The notes under the pieces: generated by a model
Databases searched by the model: none
The model's input: the letters and a program-made list of their open reading frames with translations, nothing else
What the model was told of the DNA's origin: nothing
DNA from: JADKHC01 sp047600805
Lineage (GTDB): Bacteria; Verrucomicrobiota; Verrucomicrobiia; Opitutales; Opitutaceae
Direction: 5' to 3'
Assembly: GCA_047600805.1 (NCBI GenBank)
Contig: JASGKG010000001.1
Span: 62,001-126,000, forward strand
DNA length: 64,000 nucleotides
Shown here: one piece after another, positions 18,015-24,544 of the stretch
Position numbering within the stretch: position 1 is the stretch's first letter
How the letters are laid out: the number at the start of each line of letters is the position of its first letter
Program-made: the position numbers and the translations under genes

Positions 18015-18881
18015 ATGAACTACCGCCACCATTTCCACGCCGGTAATTTTGCCGACGTGGTGAAGCACGTGCTGCTCGTTCAGCTCGTGCGCGGCATGCA
18101 GCGGAAAGAAAAAGGGTTTTTATTCCTCGATACGCACGCGGGCCGCGGTCGTTACGATCTGACCGCGGCCGCGCGGGGCGATTCATTGGAGCGCAAGCCT
18201 GAGCATCCAGACGGCATCGGCCGTTTGTGGAACCGAGCCGGTTTACCCGAACCTGTTGCGGAGTACGTGAGCTTGGTTCGCGAGTTCGACCGCGTCTCGG
18301 GTGGCAAAGGCGAACAACCGCAGTTTTATCCCGGTTCGCCGCGGTTGGTTCAGGCGGTGTTGCGCGGGCAAGATCGCGTCGCCTTATGCGAAAAACACCC
18401 CGAGGAATTCGCGGCGCTGAAAGATGAATTTAGACGCGATCGGCGAGCTTCGGTGCAGCAGCTCGATGGCTACACGGCCTTGCGCGCGATGCTTCCGCCG
18501 CCGGAAAAACGGGCGCTCGTGTTGATCGATCCGCCGTTCGAAGAGCAAAATGAGTTCGCCCAGATCGTCGACGGATTGCGGGAAGGGCTGCGTCGCATGC
18601 CGGCCTGCACTTTTGCGGTTTGGTATCCGCTGACCGAGCGCGCCCGCGTGGACGCGTTTTTCGAAGAGTTGCTGCCCATGAATTTGCCGCCGACGTTCGC
18701 CGCTGAGGTCATGATTGCGGGCGAGGCCTCGGTGATCAAAATGAAAGGCTGCGGCCTGCTGGTAATCAATCCGCCTTGGCAAATCGACCGCGTGATCTCA
18801 CCGGTTTTGCCGGAGTTGGCCGAAATTCTCCAGCAAGCTCCGGGCGCGCACGGTGAGCTGCGCTGGCTGGTCAGCGAGTAA
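18015..18881 (+). CDS. rlmJ: 23S rRNA (adenine2030-N6)-methyltransferase RlmJ
   Basis: A 288-residue SAM-dependent methyltransferase that modifies A2030 of 23S rRNA. The N-terminus MNYRHHFHAGNFADVVKHVL is nearly diagnostic. LFLDTHAGRGRYDL (about 36-49) is the SAM-binding region, and VLIDPPFEEQNEF contains the catalytic DPPF motif of N6-adenine methyltransferases. ComJ/YhiR is an older name, from DNA-uptake work. Length is normal. It starts 27 bp after the YhcH-like gene. Confidence 0.96.
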   Translation: MNYRHHFHAGNFADVVKHVLLVQLVRGMQRKEKGFLFLDTHAGRGRYDLTAAARGDSLERKPEHPDGIGRLWNRAGLPEPVAEYVSLVREFDRVSGGKGEQPQFYPGSPRLVQAVLRGQDRVALCEKHPEEFAALKDEFRRDRRASVQQLDGYTALRAMLPPPEKRALVLIDPPFEEQNEFAQIVDGLREGLRRMPACTFAVWYPLTERARVDAFFEELLPMNLPPTFAAEVMIAGEASVIKMKGCGLLVINPPWQIDRVISPVLPELAEILQQAPGAHGELRWLVSE

Positions 18882-18962
18882 GCGACATCAGTCCTAACGC
18901 GGCGGACTCACTTCACAGCACGCTTTACGCGACGCTGAGTTTGTTTTAGGTACAACTCGTCT

Positions 18963-19643
18963 ATGAAAACGTTCATCCAAATTGTTTCGATTTGTGCATG
19001 CATGGTTGGTTCGGCTTTTGCGGCCGATCCTACTCCGGCCGAAGCTGAAAAAGGCCTGAAGTCGGCCCTCGGATCCATCGTCGATCAAGCCCTCGCTGTC
19101 TCGTCTGATGCGAAAGCGACCAGTTCTGAGCTGTCGATTGCGCTTCCTGAGAAATTACAGAAGCTCGAATCCACGCTCCGAGGCTTGGGCCAAGGCCAGC
19201 TGATGGACGACTTCAAGGCAAAGGTGAAGAAGGTCGCAATGGACACGCTCCCGCTTACGAAGGACGCTTTCAAAGGTGAAACGAGCGGCGTGAAGGTTGA
19301 AGATCCGATGACGGTTTTGAAAGCCGCTCCCGATGGTCTAACCAATTTCACGAAGCAAAAGACGCGTCAGCCCATTCTGACGAAAGTCCAGCCGCTGATC
19401 GCTGCGAAGAGCAAGGAGAGCGGACTCGCGGCCTCTTACCAGGCGATGGTGGCGAAGGCTGGCCCGATGGCTTCGGCGATGTTCGGCAAGGAACCGCCGG
19501 CCAATCTTGAGCAGAGCGTAACCGAGCAGACGGTCGATTTCGTTTACGGCCAGATGGGCAAAGGCGAAGCCGCGCTGCGTGCGAATCCGTCGCTTTCCAA
19601 AGACGCTCTCGTGAAAAAGCTATTCTCGGCTGTTAAGAAGTAA
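18963..19643 (+). CDS. DUF4197 secreted protein
   Basis: A 226-residue protein with a signal peptide (about 1-20, ending SAFA). The rest fits DUF4197: GLKSALGSIVDQAL, then IALPEKLQKLESTLRGLGQG, PLTKDAFKGE, DPMTVLKAAPDGLTNFTKQK and a C-terminal VDFVYGQMGKGEAALRANPS. Function is unknown; homologues are predicted periplasmic. It stands alone, 81 bp after rlmJ, and ends before a strong terminator at 19672. Confidence 0.85.
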   Translation: MKTFIQIVSICACMVGSAFAADPTPAEAEKGLKSALGSIVDQALAVSSDAKATSSELSIALPEKLQKLESTLRGLGQGQLMDDFKAKVKKVAMDTLPLTKDAFKGETSGVKVEDPMTVLKAAPDGLTNFTKQKTRQPILTKVQPLIAAKSKESGLAASYQAMVAKAGPMASAMFGKEPPANLEQSVTEQTVDFVYGQMGKGEAALRANPSLSKDALVKKLFSAVKK

Positions 19644-19671
19644 CGCCGACCTTTCATATCAGTTCCGACTT

Positions 19672-19708
19672 ACCCGCTTCTGCTTCGGCTGGAGCGGGTT
19701 TTTATTTG
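19672..19708 (+). terminator. Rho-independent terminator after DUF4197 gene
   Basis: ACCCGCT (19672-19678) pairs with AGCGGGT (19693-19699), and a T-rich run follows (19699-19707). It is 29 bp after the DUF4197 stop, so it is placed as expected. Confidence 0.85.
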
Positions 19709-19902
19709 CGCTGGTAACGCTTCGAATCGAACCGCGCAGTGAACGGAATTTCATTCCAGATTTGCGTGGGTGTCGGAAGGGTTGGCGGGCGGAAAACAGG
19801 CCGATTCCATTGCACGTCCGCAGGGCTCACGTGCTCAACCTGTGCCGGCGTCTTATCGACGGGCAGAGGGGAAAAAACAATCGGTGGGGTGAAAAGGGCC
19901 AT
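19702..19902 (-). CDS. Small Pro-rich hypothetical protein
   Basis: A 66-residue frame starting MALFTPPIVFSPLPVDKTPA and ending FDSKRYQRK. It is Pro-rich without being strongly repetitive, with no signal or membrane segment and no recognised family. It ends just inside the T-run of the opposite-strand terminator. An AT-rich region with an inverted TTGTTAC/GTAACAA pair (19963-20001) lies upstream and may hold its promoter. It could be a real small gene or a chance frame. Confidence 0.4.
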   Translation of the reverse strand: MALFTPPIVFSPLPVDKTPAQVEHVSPADVQWNRPVFRPPTLPTPTQIWNEIPFTARFDSKRYQRK

Positions 19903-20008
19903 AAGATTCTAACAGGCAAAATATCGTCACGTTCCTCTGTAATATTAGTTTTTTTCCGAAAGTTGTTACGCGAATTTCCCGAGTTTTCCTCGTTGTAACA
20001 AATTAGAA

Positions 20009-20050
20009 CGCCCGCCGCAGACAGCCTTGTGGCTGCGACTGTGGCGGGCG
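20009..20050 (-). terminator. Hairpin downstream of hsp20-like gene
   Basis: CGCCCGCC (20009-20016) pairs with GGCGGGCG (20043-20050), and an inner CAGCC/GGCTG pairs at 20022-20026/20031-20035. In the minus direction it is followed by a moderately T-rich stretch. It is 37 bp past the Hsp20 stop, fitting a transcription terminator. Confidence 0.65.
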
Positions 20051-20086
20051 GCTTGTATGGCTAAAGGTTAGAGTGGCGCGTTTCCT

Positions 20087-20476
20087 TTAAGCGACGCGAC
20101 GGGTGTGTTCGGCCGTGGCGACTTTTTTCGGAAGCGAGAGCGTCAGCCGCCCGTCGATCAGCTCGGCAGAGAGGGCGTCGTAATCGAGCCCATTGCCCAG
20201 CCTAAGACGGAGCTGGTAGTCGCGCTGCGCCTTTTCAAGGTGGAGGGCCTGCCAGTTCACGCGCACGAAGTGGGACTTGCGTGCAGTGACCGTCAGGTCG
20301 GGTCCGCGGCGGGTAATCTCCACACCGGACGCATCGACGCCCGGCACGTAGACGACCACTTTGAGCGCATCGGATTCCTCAATGCAGTCGTAGTGCGGCG
20401 TGCGAACCGGCATCTGGGCCGGAGCGGGCGACGTACGACGGGCGTTGGGATTAAGCGTATTTATGATCGTGTGCAT
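20087..20476 (-). CDS. Hsp20/alpha-crystallin-family small heat-shock protein
   Basis: A 129-residue protein with an alpha-crystallin-like domain at about 28-120. Beta-strand signatures include EESDALKVVVYVPGVDASGV and LTVTARK, and it ends with LIDGRLTLSLPKKV, which matches the conserved GxLxxxLPK region. Such proteins are ATP-independent holdase chaperones. The C-terminal I-x-I/V tail for oligomer contacts is absent; the protein ends HTRRVA. An AGGAG sequence lies 13 bp upstream of the ATG and can pair with a nearby CUCC. Confidence 0.85.
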   Translation of the reverse strand: MHTIINTLNPNARRTSPAPAQMPVRTPHYDCIEESDALKVVVYVPGVDASGVEITRRGPDLTVTARKSHFVRVNWQALHLEKAQRDYQLRLRLGNGLDYDALSAELIDGRLTLSLPKKVATAEHTRRVA

Positions 20477-20505
20477 GTGTGTTGAGAACTCCTCGTTTGG
20501 AGGGG
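20477..20505 (-). promoter_or_regulatory. Leader with sequestered Shine-Dalgarno (candidate RNA thermometer)
   Basis: In the minus-strand leader, CUCC (20502-20499) can pair with GGAG (20492-20489) of the Shine-Dalgarno sequence, leaving a 6-nt loop. Small heat-shock genes are often controlled by RNA thermometers that melt such a pairing. The stem is only 4 bp, so this is tentative. Confidence 0.3.
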
Positions 20506-20579
20506 CCGGGCTCGGTTGCTAAACTGGTTCCGAAAAGTCGGAGCGTTTAGGCCTGAGAGCCCGCGCCGTGGATTTGTTT

Positions 20580-20690
20580 AGTCCAATTGGAAACAACCGG
20601 ACGCATCTGGACGCAGCAATAGGCGACGGCCTTCGTGAGCGAAGTGCCGGCGTGGCTGCGTTGATGTTTATGGTTCCGGTTCATTGGACT
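20580..20690. other. 111-nt imperfect palindrome able to form a long nested hairpin
   Basis: Four nested arm pairs are visible: AGTCCAAT (20580-20587) with ATTGGACT (20683-20690); AACCGGA (20595-20601) with TCCGGTT (20675-20681); ACGCAGC (20611-20617) with GCTGCGT (20655-20661); and CGGC-CTTCG with CGAAG-t-GCCG around a TGAG loop (20627-20649). It lies between divergent hsp20-like and mazG-like genes and could be a structured RNA, a cruciform or a palindromic mobile element. Confidence 0.6.
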
Positions 20691-20769
20691 GTCTGTGAAT
20701 GAACACATAGCAGCCCGCGCGCCAAGTTTAATTTTGCAGAAATTTATTTTTTAACGCAGACTGTACTGC

Positions 20770-21144
20770 ATGCCCGAACTCACTGACGCCAACACTACCT
20801 TTGCCGAATTGAAGAGCCGCGTCCTCGCTTTTGCGAAGGAGCGCGATTGGGAGCAATTCCATGCACCAAAGAATCTTAGCATGGCTTTGGCCGCCGAGGC
20901 AGGCGAGTTGATGGAGCACTTCTTATGGGCCACTTCCGAGGCTTCCCGGGCGACGGTACGCGACCCGGGGAAGCGTCAAAAAATAGAGGAAGAATTGGCC
21001 GATGTGATCATTTATGCGCTGGAATTTGCCAACATGACCGGCATCGACGTCGCTGCGGTGATCGAAAAGAAGATGGCGGCGAACGCGAAAAAGTACCCAG
21101 TCGAGAAGGCCAAAGGTCGCTCCGAGAAATATACGGAGCTGTAA
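20770..21144 (+). CDS. MazG-like nucleotide pyrophosphohydrolase
   Basis: A 124-residue all-alpha NTP pyrophosphohydrolase of the RS21-C6/DCTPP1-like group. AAEAGELMEHFLW (about 40-52) and EEELADVIIYALEFAN (about 74-89) give the EExxE/ExxD metal-binding residues on two helices. Homologues hydrolyse dCTP or non-canonical dNTPs to the monophosphate plus diphosphate, a house-cleaning role. It is divergent from hsp20, with the 111-nt hairpin between them. Confidence 0.87.
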   Translation: MPELTDANTTFAELKSRVLAFAKERDWEQFHAPKNLSMALAAEAGELMEHFLWATSEASRATVRDPGKRQKIEEELADVIIYALEFANMTGIDVAAVIEKKMAANAKKYPVEKAKGRSEKYTEL

Positions 21145-21209
21145 GTTTGCTGATTGCACGGCGGGGCATCGCGCGCCGTGCAAATCGCGGCGGGAGCTGA
21201 CGATAGCCG

Positions 21210-21446
21210 TTAGTTATTGCACTCGCAGTTATTGCAGTCGCCACCGCTGCGGCAGCACGATGTGCGTGGAGGAGGCGCGGATTTTTGCGCGATAAAACCA
21301 TAACCGCCTGCGATCACGCGGCGCACCGGCTCGCCGGTTTCCGGATGCTTGGCGAGAGGCTTGTCCTTCATGCTCTGTTTCACTTCGAAACGCTTCGGCT
21401 TGGCGCCGGTTTTCTGAGGAATGGTTTCGTAGATATAGGTGGGCAT
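21210..21446 (-). CDS. FmdB-like small protein with Cys-rich tail
   Basis: A 78-residue protein from the ATG at 21446, starting MPTYIYETIP. QSMKDKPL and VRRVIAGGYGFIAQ match the FmdB family (compare MPTYEYSC, QSMKDAPL and KIGGGAGLIFKG in the protein at 4179). The two N-terminal CxxC knuckles are absent; instead the C-terminus has CCRSGGDCNNCECNN. Metal binding may have moved to the tail. The upstream frame (to 21641) is unlikely to be translated. Function is unknown. Confidence 0.7.
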   Translation of the reverse strand: MPTYIYETIPQKTGAKPKRFEVKQSMKDKPLAKHPETGEPVRRVIAGGYGFIAQKSAPPPRTSCCRSGGDCNNCECNN

Positions 21447-21535
21447 CGTTGAGCGAAGGCTCCAAAAAAGGCCAACGCGCGTGGGCGGCAAGAGCGAAGC
21501 GTTGACTCCGTTCGGAGCGCCAATCGCGCTGCGAT

Positions 21536-21880
21536 TTAAAACGTGTCGCCCTTCCAGCCCCACATGCCGTGTTTCACGTCGATAAATTTGACGTAAACGC
21601 GATCCATCGGGATTCCGAGATGCTCCTTGATCAGGCCACAAAGGGATTGGCTCAAGGCTTTGGTTTTTGCGGCAGGCAGAGCGATGCTTTTAAGTTCAAG
21701 AAACGCCACGGGCGCGTCGCTGCCGGAGAAGAGCATGGGTGTGTCGGGTTGCAGGGCGATCATCACGAACTCCTCGGGCTTGCCCAACTCGGTTGCGACA
21801 AGTGTCGATGCGCTTTTCAGGATGTTCTGTTCGGCCTTTTCCGTAAGCGGAAGGTTGGTCTGAATTTTGAGGTATGGCAT
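21536..21880 (-). CDS. MIF/tautomerase-superfamily protein
   Basis: A 114-residue protein starting MPYLKIQTN. Pro2 is the catalytic base of the tautomerase superfamily. The internal KIxxN.. opening, VMIALQPDTPMLFSGSDAPV and VYVKFIDVKHGMWGWKG match the macrophage-migration-inhibitory-factor subgroup (about 115 residues), not the shorter 4-oxalocrotonate tautomerases. Bacterial substrates are not known. It is upstream of the FmdB-like gene on the same strand. Confidence 0.87.
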   Translation of the reverse strand: MPYLKIQTNLPLTEKAEQNILKSASTLVATELGKPEEFVMIALQPDTPMLFSGSDAPVAFLELKSIALPAAKTKALSQSLCGLIKEHLGIPMDRVYVKFIDVKHGMWGWKGDTF

Positions 21881-21958
21881 GACAGGAACGGGTTGCCGTC
21901 AGTTTAGCCTTGGAACGGCCGGTGTCGACTGCTTGGACATGGCTCCGGAGATTTTTCT

Positions 21959-22309
21959 GTGAAAAAGACCAACGCTGTTCGCACCTACTATATTTTGCCC
22001 TGTTGCCTGTTGCTGCTCAATGTTTGCAACAGCCTGGTTTCCTATAAGGCGGAGATGATTGGCGACCCGATTCTACGCGTGTTTGCGATCATCGGAATGG
22101 TGCTGTTCGGTAGTTCGCTGGTGGCCTTCGTTTTTGCGCCGGCGATCGAGGGCGTTGTGCGTTCGCTTTACCGAACCAGCGAAAAAGGTGCGGGAGGCCT
22201 CGGACAGATCGTCTTCTTGGTGGCTCTGGGTGTTGGTGTGTTTTTCCTTTATTACCAACTTTATATCCACGGTCCCGAGTCGCTGCTGCCGCCGTTGTTG
22301 AGAAATTGA
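21959..22309 (+). CDS. Small membrane protein of unknown function
   Basis: A 116-residue protein with a GTG start at 21959. GGAG at 21947-21950, 8 bp upstream, supports this start. Three hydrophobic helices (about 10-27, 40-62 and 83-105) make it an inner-membrane protein. No family is recognised. The dispersed repeat at 22311 begins immediately after its stop. Confidence 0.7.
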   Translation: MKKTNAVRTYYILPCCLLLLNVCNSLVSYKAEMIGDPILRVFAIIGMVLFGSSLVAFVFAPAIEGVVRSLYRTSEKGAGGLGQIVFLVALGVGVFFLYYQLYIHGPESLLPPLLRN

Positions 22310-22310
22310 G

Positions 22311-22370
22311 AATCTGGAGCTCAGGAAAGCTGAAAGGGGCGTATTTTCAGCCGTCTTTTCCAGAGTTCCT
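22311..22370. repeat. Dispersed palindromic repeat, copy A
   Basis: The left arm, 22311-22335, begins AATCTGGAGCTCAGGAAA. The right arm, 22353-22369, is its approximate reverse complement (GGAACTCTGGAAA when read on the minus strand). The same element recurs at 50110 and 53265. The right arm runs into gluQ and supplies its last codons. Confidence 0.7.
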
Positions 22371-23234
22371 CTTTTCCAAATTGAATCGGCCCAGTATTTC
22401 CTGCGGCGTTTTTCCTGATTCGCGCAGTTTGCGCAAGCTGAGGGCGTCGTGTCGTTTTGCGAGACGAACGCCAGCTTCGTCGGTCATCAGCGGGCAATGA
22501 AAGAAGTCTGGAGCCGTGAGGCCGAGCGCCCGGTAGAGCAACAGCTGGCGGAAAGTGGAGAGAATCAAGTCAGCGCCACGGACGACTTCAGTAATTTGCA
22601 TCGCCGCGTCGTCGACGACGCAGGCGAGTTGGTAGCTTGGCGTGTCGTCTTTTCGCCAAACGAGGAAATCGCCGAAGTCGCGGCCGACGACGGCGTGTTG
22701 CAGCCCGAAGTAGCCGTCGTGGAAGGAAAGTGTTTCGCTGTCGGGGACACGAAAGCGCCAATTGACGTGGATCGCGTCTCCGAGCGGCGGCAGCGGTGCA
22801 TCGGGGGGCGGACGGAATTGTGGCGGGTAAATCGGTTCGTCAAGTTCACGGCCGGCTTCATGCGGGGCGCGAGCAGCATCCAGGACGTCGCGGCGTGATC
22901 GCGTGCACGGGAAAATCAGGCCGGCGGCGTGGAGTTTCTCGAGCGCGGCGCGATAAAACGGGCGCCGCTCGCTCTGGTTGTAGGGGCCAAACGGGCCGCC
23001 GATGTCGGGACCTTCGTCCCAACGAAAGCCGAGCCAGTGCAGGTCTTCGATCATCGTGGCGACGAAATCGAGCCGGAAGCGCTGAGCGTCCAGATCTTCG
23101 TTGCGCAGGATGAGTTTCCCCCCAGCGGTTCGTGCGCGCTCGGCGGCAAACCAGAACGTCCGCGCGTGTCCGAGGTGCAGATTGCCGGTAGGCGAGGGTG
23201 CGAGACGGCCGCGATAGTTGGAAGACGTTGCCAC
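22347..23234 (-). CDS. gluQ: Glutamyl-Q tRNA(Asp) synthetase
   Basis: A 295-residue paralogue of the GluRS catalytic core that lacks the anticodon-binding domain. It attaches glutamate to queuosine at position 34 of tRNA(Asp). GRLAPSPTGNLHLGHA contains the HIGH-type motif (His20-Leu-Gly-His23), and RLAKRHDALSLRKL replaces KMSKS. The usual zinc site (CxC...Y...C) is incomplete: Cys109 remains, but position 111 is Arg and the last ligand is Phe in YPPQFR. The last residues NSGKDG and the stop lie inside a dispersed repeat. Confidence 0.93.
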   Translation of the reverse strand: MATSSNYRGRLAPSPTGNLHLGHARTFWFAAERARTAGGKLILRNEDLDAQRFRLDFVATMIEDLHWLGFRWDEGPDIGGPFGPYNQSERRPFYRAALEKLHAAGLIFPCTRSRRDVLDAARAPHEAGRELDEPIYPPQFRPPPDAPLPPLGDAIHVNWRFRVPDSETLSFHDGYFGLQHAVVGRDFGDFLVWRKDDTPSYQLACVVDDAAMQITEVVRGADLILSTFRQLLLYRALGLTAPDFFHCPLMTDEAGVRLAKRHDALSLRKLRESGKTPQEILGRFNLEKRNSGKDG

Positions 23235-23252
23235 GGGACGGAACTTTGGAAA

Positions 23253-23371
23253 CCGCGAATGAACGCGAAGGAACGCGAATTATGAAGACGAAAATTCGCG
23301 AAGGAGGAGCCCAGCGTTTGACGCGCAGCTATTTTCTGGAAATTTCGCGTGAATTCGCGTCCATTCGCGGG
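23253..23371. repeat. Inverted repeat of CGCGAAT-type tandem units
   Basis: The left arm (23253-23280) has three CGCGAA units at about 10-bp spacing. The right arm (23343-23371) is its inverted, slightly diverged counterpart with three TTCGCG units. The 62-bp spacer is not repeated. The element fills the gap between gluQ and the LOG gene and also contains the region where an early, unlikely start of the LOG frame would fall. Confidence 0.65.
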
Positions 23372-23383
23372 TCAAAATTTCCC

Positions 23384-23962
23384 ATGCAGAAGACATTGTG
23401 CGTTTACTGCGCGTCCAGCGATCGGCTCGATCCGAAATACAGCGAGGCGGCCACCCAACTCGGCCGGGAGATGGCCCGACGTGGTTGGGGTCTCGTCTAC
23501 GGCGGTGGCAAAGTCGGCCTGATGGGCGCGGTGGCGAAAGCGGTTAAAACGTCCGGCGGCCGCGTGGTCGGCGTGATCCCGCACTTCATGCGCGCCAAGG
23601 AACTCGCTTACGAACTCGCGGACGAGATGCTCGCGGTGGAAACGATGCGCGAGCGGAAAATGGAAATGGAAAAACGAGCCGACGCGTTCGTAGCTCTTCC
23701 TGGTGGTTGGGGAACGCTTGAAGAGATCATGGAAATTTTAACCCTGCGCCAGCTCGACGTGTTGCGGAAGCCGGTGGTGATTTTCAATCAGGACGGGTTT
23801 TACGACGATTTGCTGAAGTTTTTTGAACGGATGATCGCGGAGAAATTCAACAAGCCGTCGAATCTGGAGTTGTTCACAGTGGCGAAAACGGTCGACGAGG
23901 TTTTCGCGCAAATCGAAAAAGGCGCGGTGGCCGCGGAAACCAAATGGTTTGTCACCACATGA
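23384..23962 (+). CDS. LOG-family cytokinin/nucleotide phosphoribohydrolase-like protein
   Basis: A 192-residue TIGR00730-family protein from the ATG at 23384 (MQKTLCVYCASSDRLDPKYS). Earlier in-frame starts would be inside the inverted repeat. LVYGGGKVGLMG, RKMEMEKRADAFVALPGGWG and the TLEE part of the PGGxGTxxE signature are present. The family cleaves nucleoside 5-prime-monophosphates at the N-glycosidic bond and was once called lysine decarboxylase. Its stop overlaps the Nudix start by 4 bp, so the two are coupled. Confidence 0.92.
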   Translation: MQKTLCVYCASSDRLDPKYSEAATQLGREMARRGWGLVYGGGKVGLMGAVAKAVKTSGGRVVGVIPHFMRAKELAYELADEMLAVETMRERKMEMEKRADAFVALPGGWGTLEEIMEILTLRQLDVLRKPVVIFNQDGFYDDLLKFFERMIAEKFNKPSNLELFTVAKTVDEVFAQIEKGAVAAETKWFVTT

Positions 23963-24513
23963 ACGGCTCGCGCGAACTGGTTCTTTCTTTATTGCGCACG
24001 CACGCAGCCAAGCCACTCGATGCTCACGAGGCGGCGATGACGGCGGATATGATCCGCTTCGTCGAAACGCATCCGGATTGTGCGGAGCGGTCGCTGAAGA
24101 TAGGTCATTTGACCGGTTCGGCTTGGATCGTCGATCGAGAACGCAAACGCACCTTGCTCACGCATCACCGCAAGTTGAACAAATGGCTGCAGCTTGGCGG
24201 CCATGCCGACGGCGAACTCAATCCTCTTGCCGTAGCCCTGCGCGAGGCACGCGAGGAGTCGGGGTTGACGCGTTTGAGCGTCGTGTCGGAGGCGGTTTTC
24301 GACGTTGACCGGCACCTAATTCCGGCGCGCAAGGAAGATCCGGACCACTGGCATTACGACATTCGTTTCATGATCGAAGCGGATCCCGAGGAGCCGCTGC
24401 TGATATCCGACGAGTCGCATGATCTCGCGTGGATCGAGATCGCACGCATGGCTGAGTACAACGACGAAGAGTCGATGCTGCGGATGGCGCGCAAGACATT
24501 GCGCGTTGGTTGA
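23959..24513 (+). CDS. Nudix hydrolase
   Basis: A 184-residue protein with an ATG at 23959 that overlaps the LOG stop (ATGA). The Nudix box spans residues 81-103, starting GHADGE with REAREESG near 95-102, and so has the metal-binding REUxEE core. The N-terminal half has GSAWIVDRERKRTLLTHH, followed by KWLQLGG, as in many NUDIX proteins of sugar-nucleotide or ADP-ribose type. Specific substrate is unknown. The overlap with a nucleotide phosphoribohydrolase gene suggests a joint role in nucleotide cleanup. Confidence 0.9.
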   Translation: MNGSRELVLSLLRTHAAKPLDAHEAAMTADMIRFVETHPDCAERSLKIGHLTGSAWIVDRERKRTLLTHHRKLNKWLQLGGHADGELNPLAVALREAREESGLTRLSVVSEAVFDVDRHLIPARKEDPDHWHYDIRFMIEADPEEPLLISDESHDLAWIEIARMAEYNDEESMLRMARKTLRVG

Positions 24514-24544
24514 GTAGCGGCGCGGACGAAACGAATTTCGCGCG

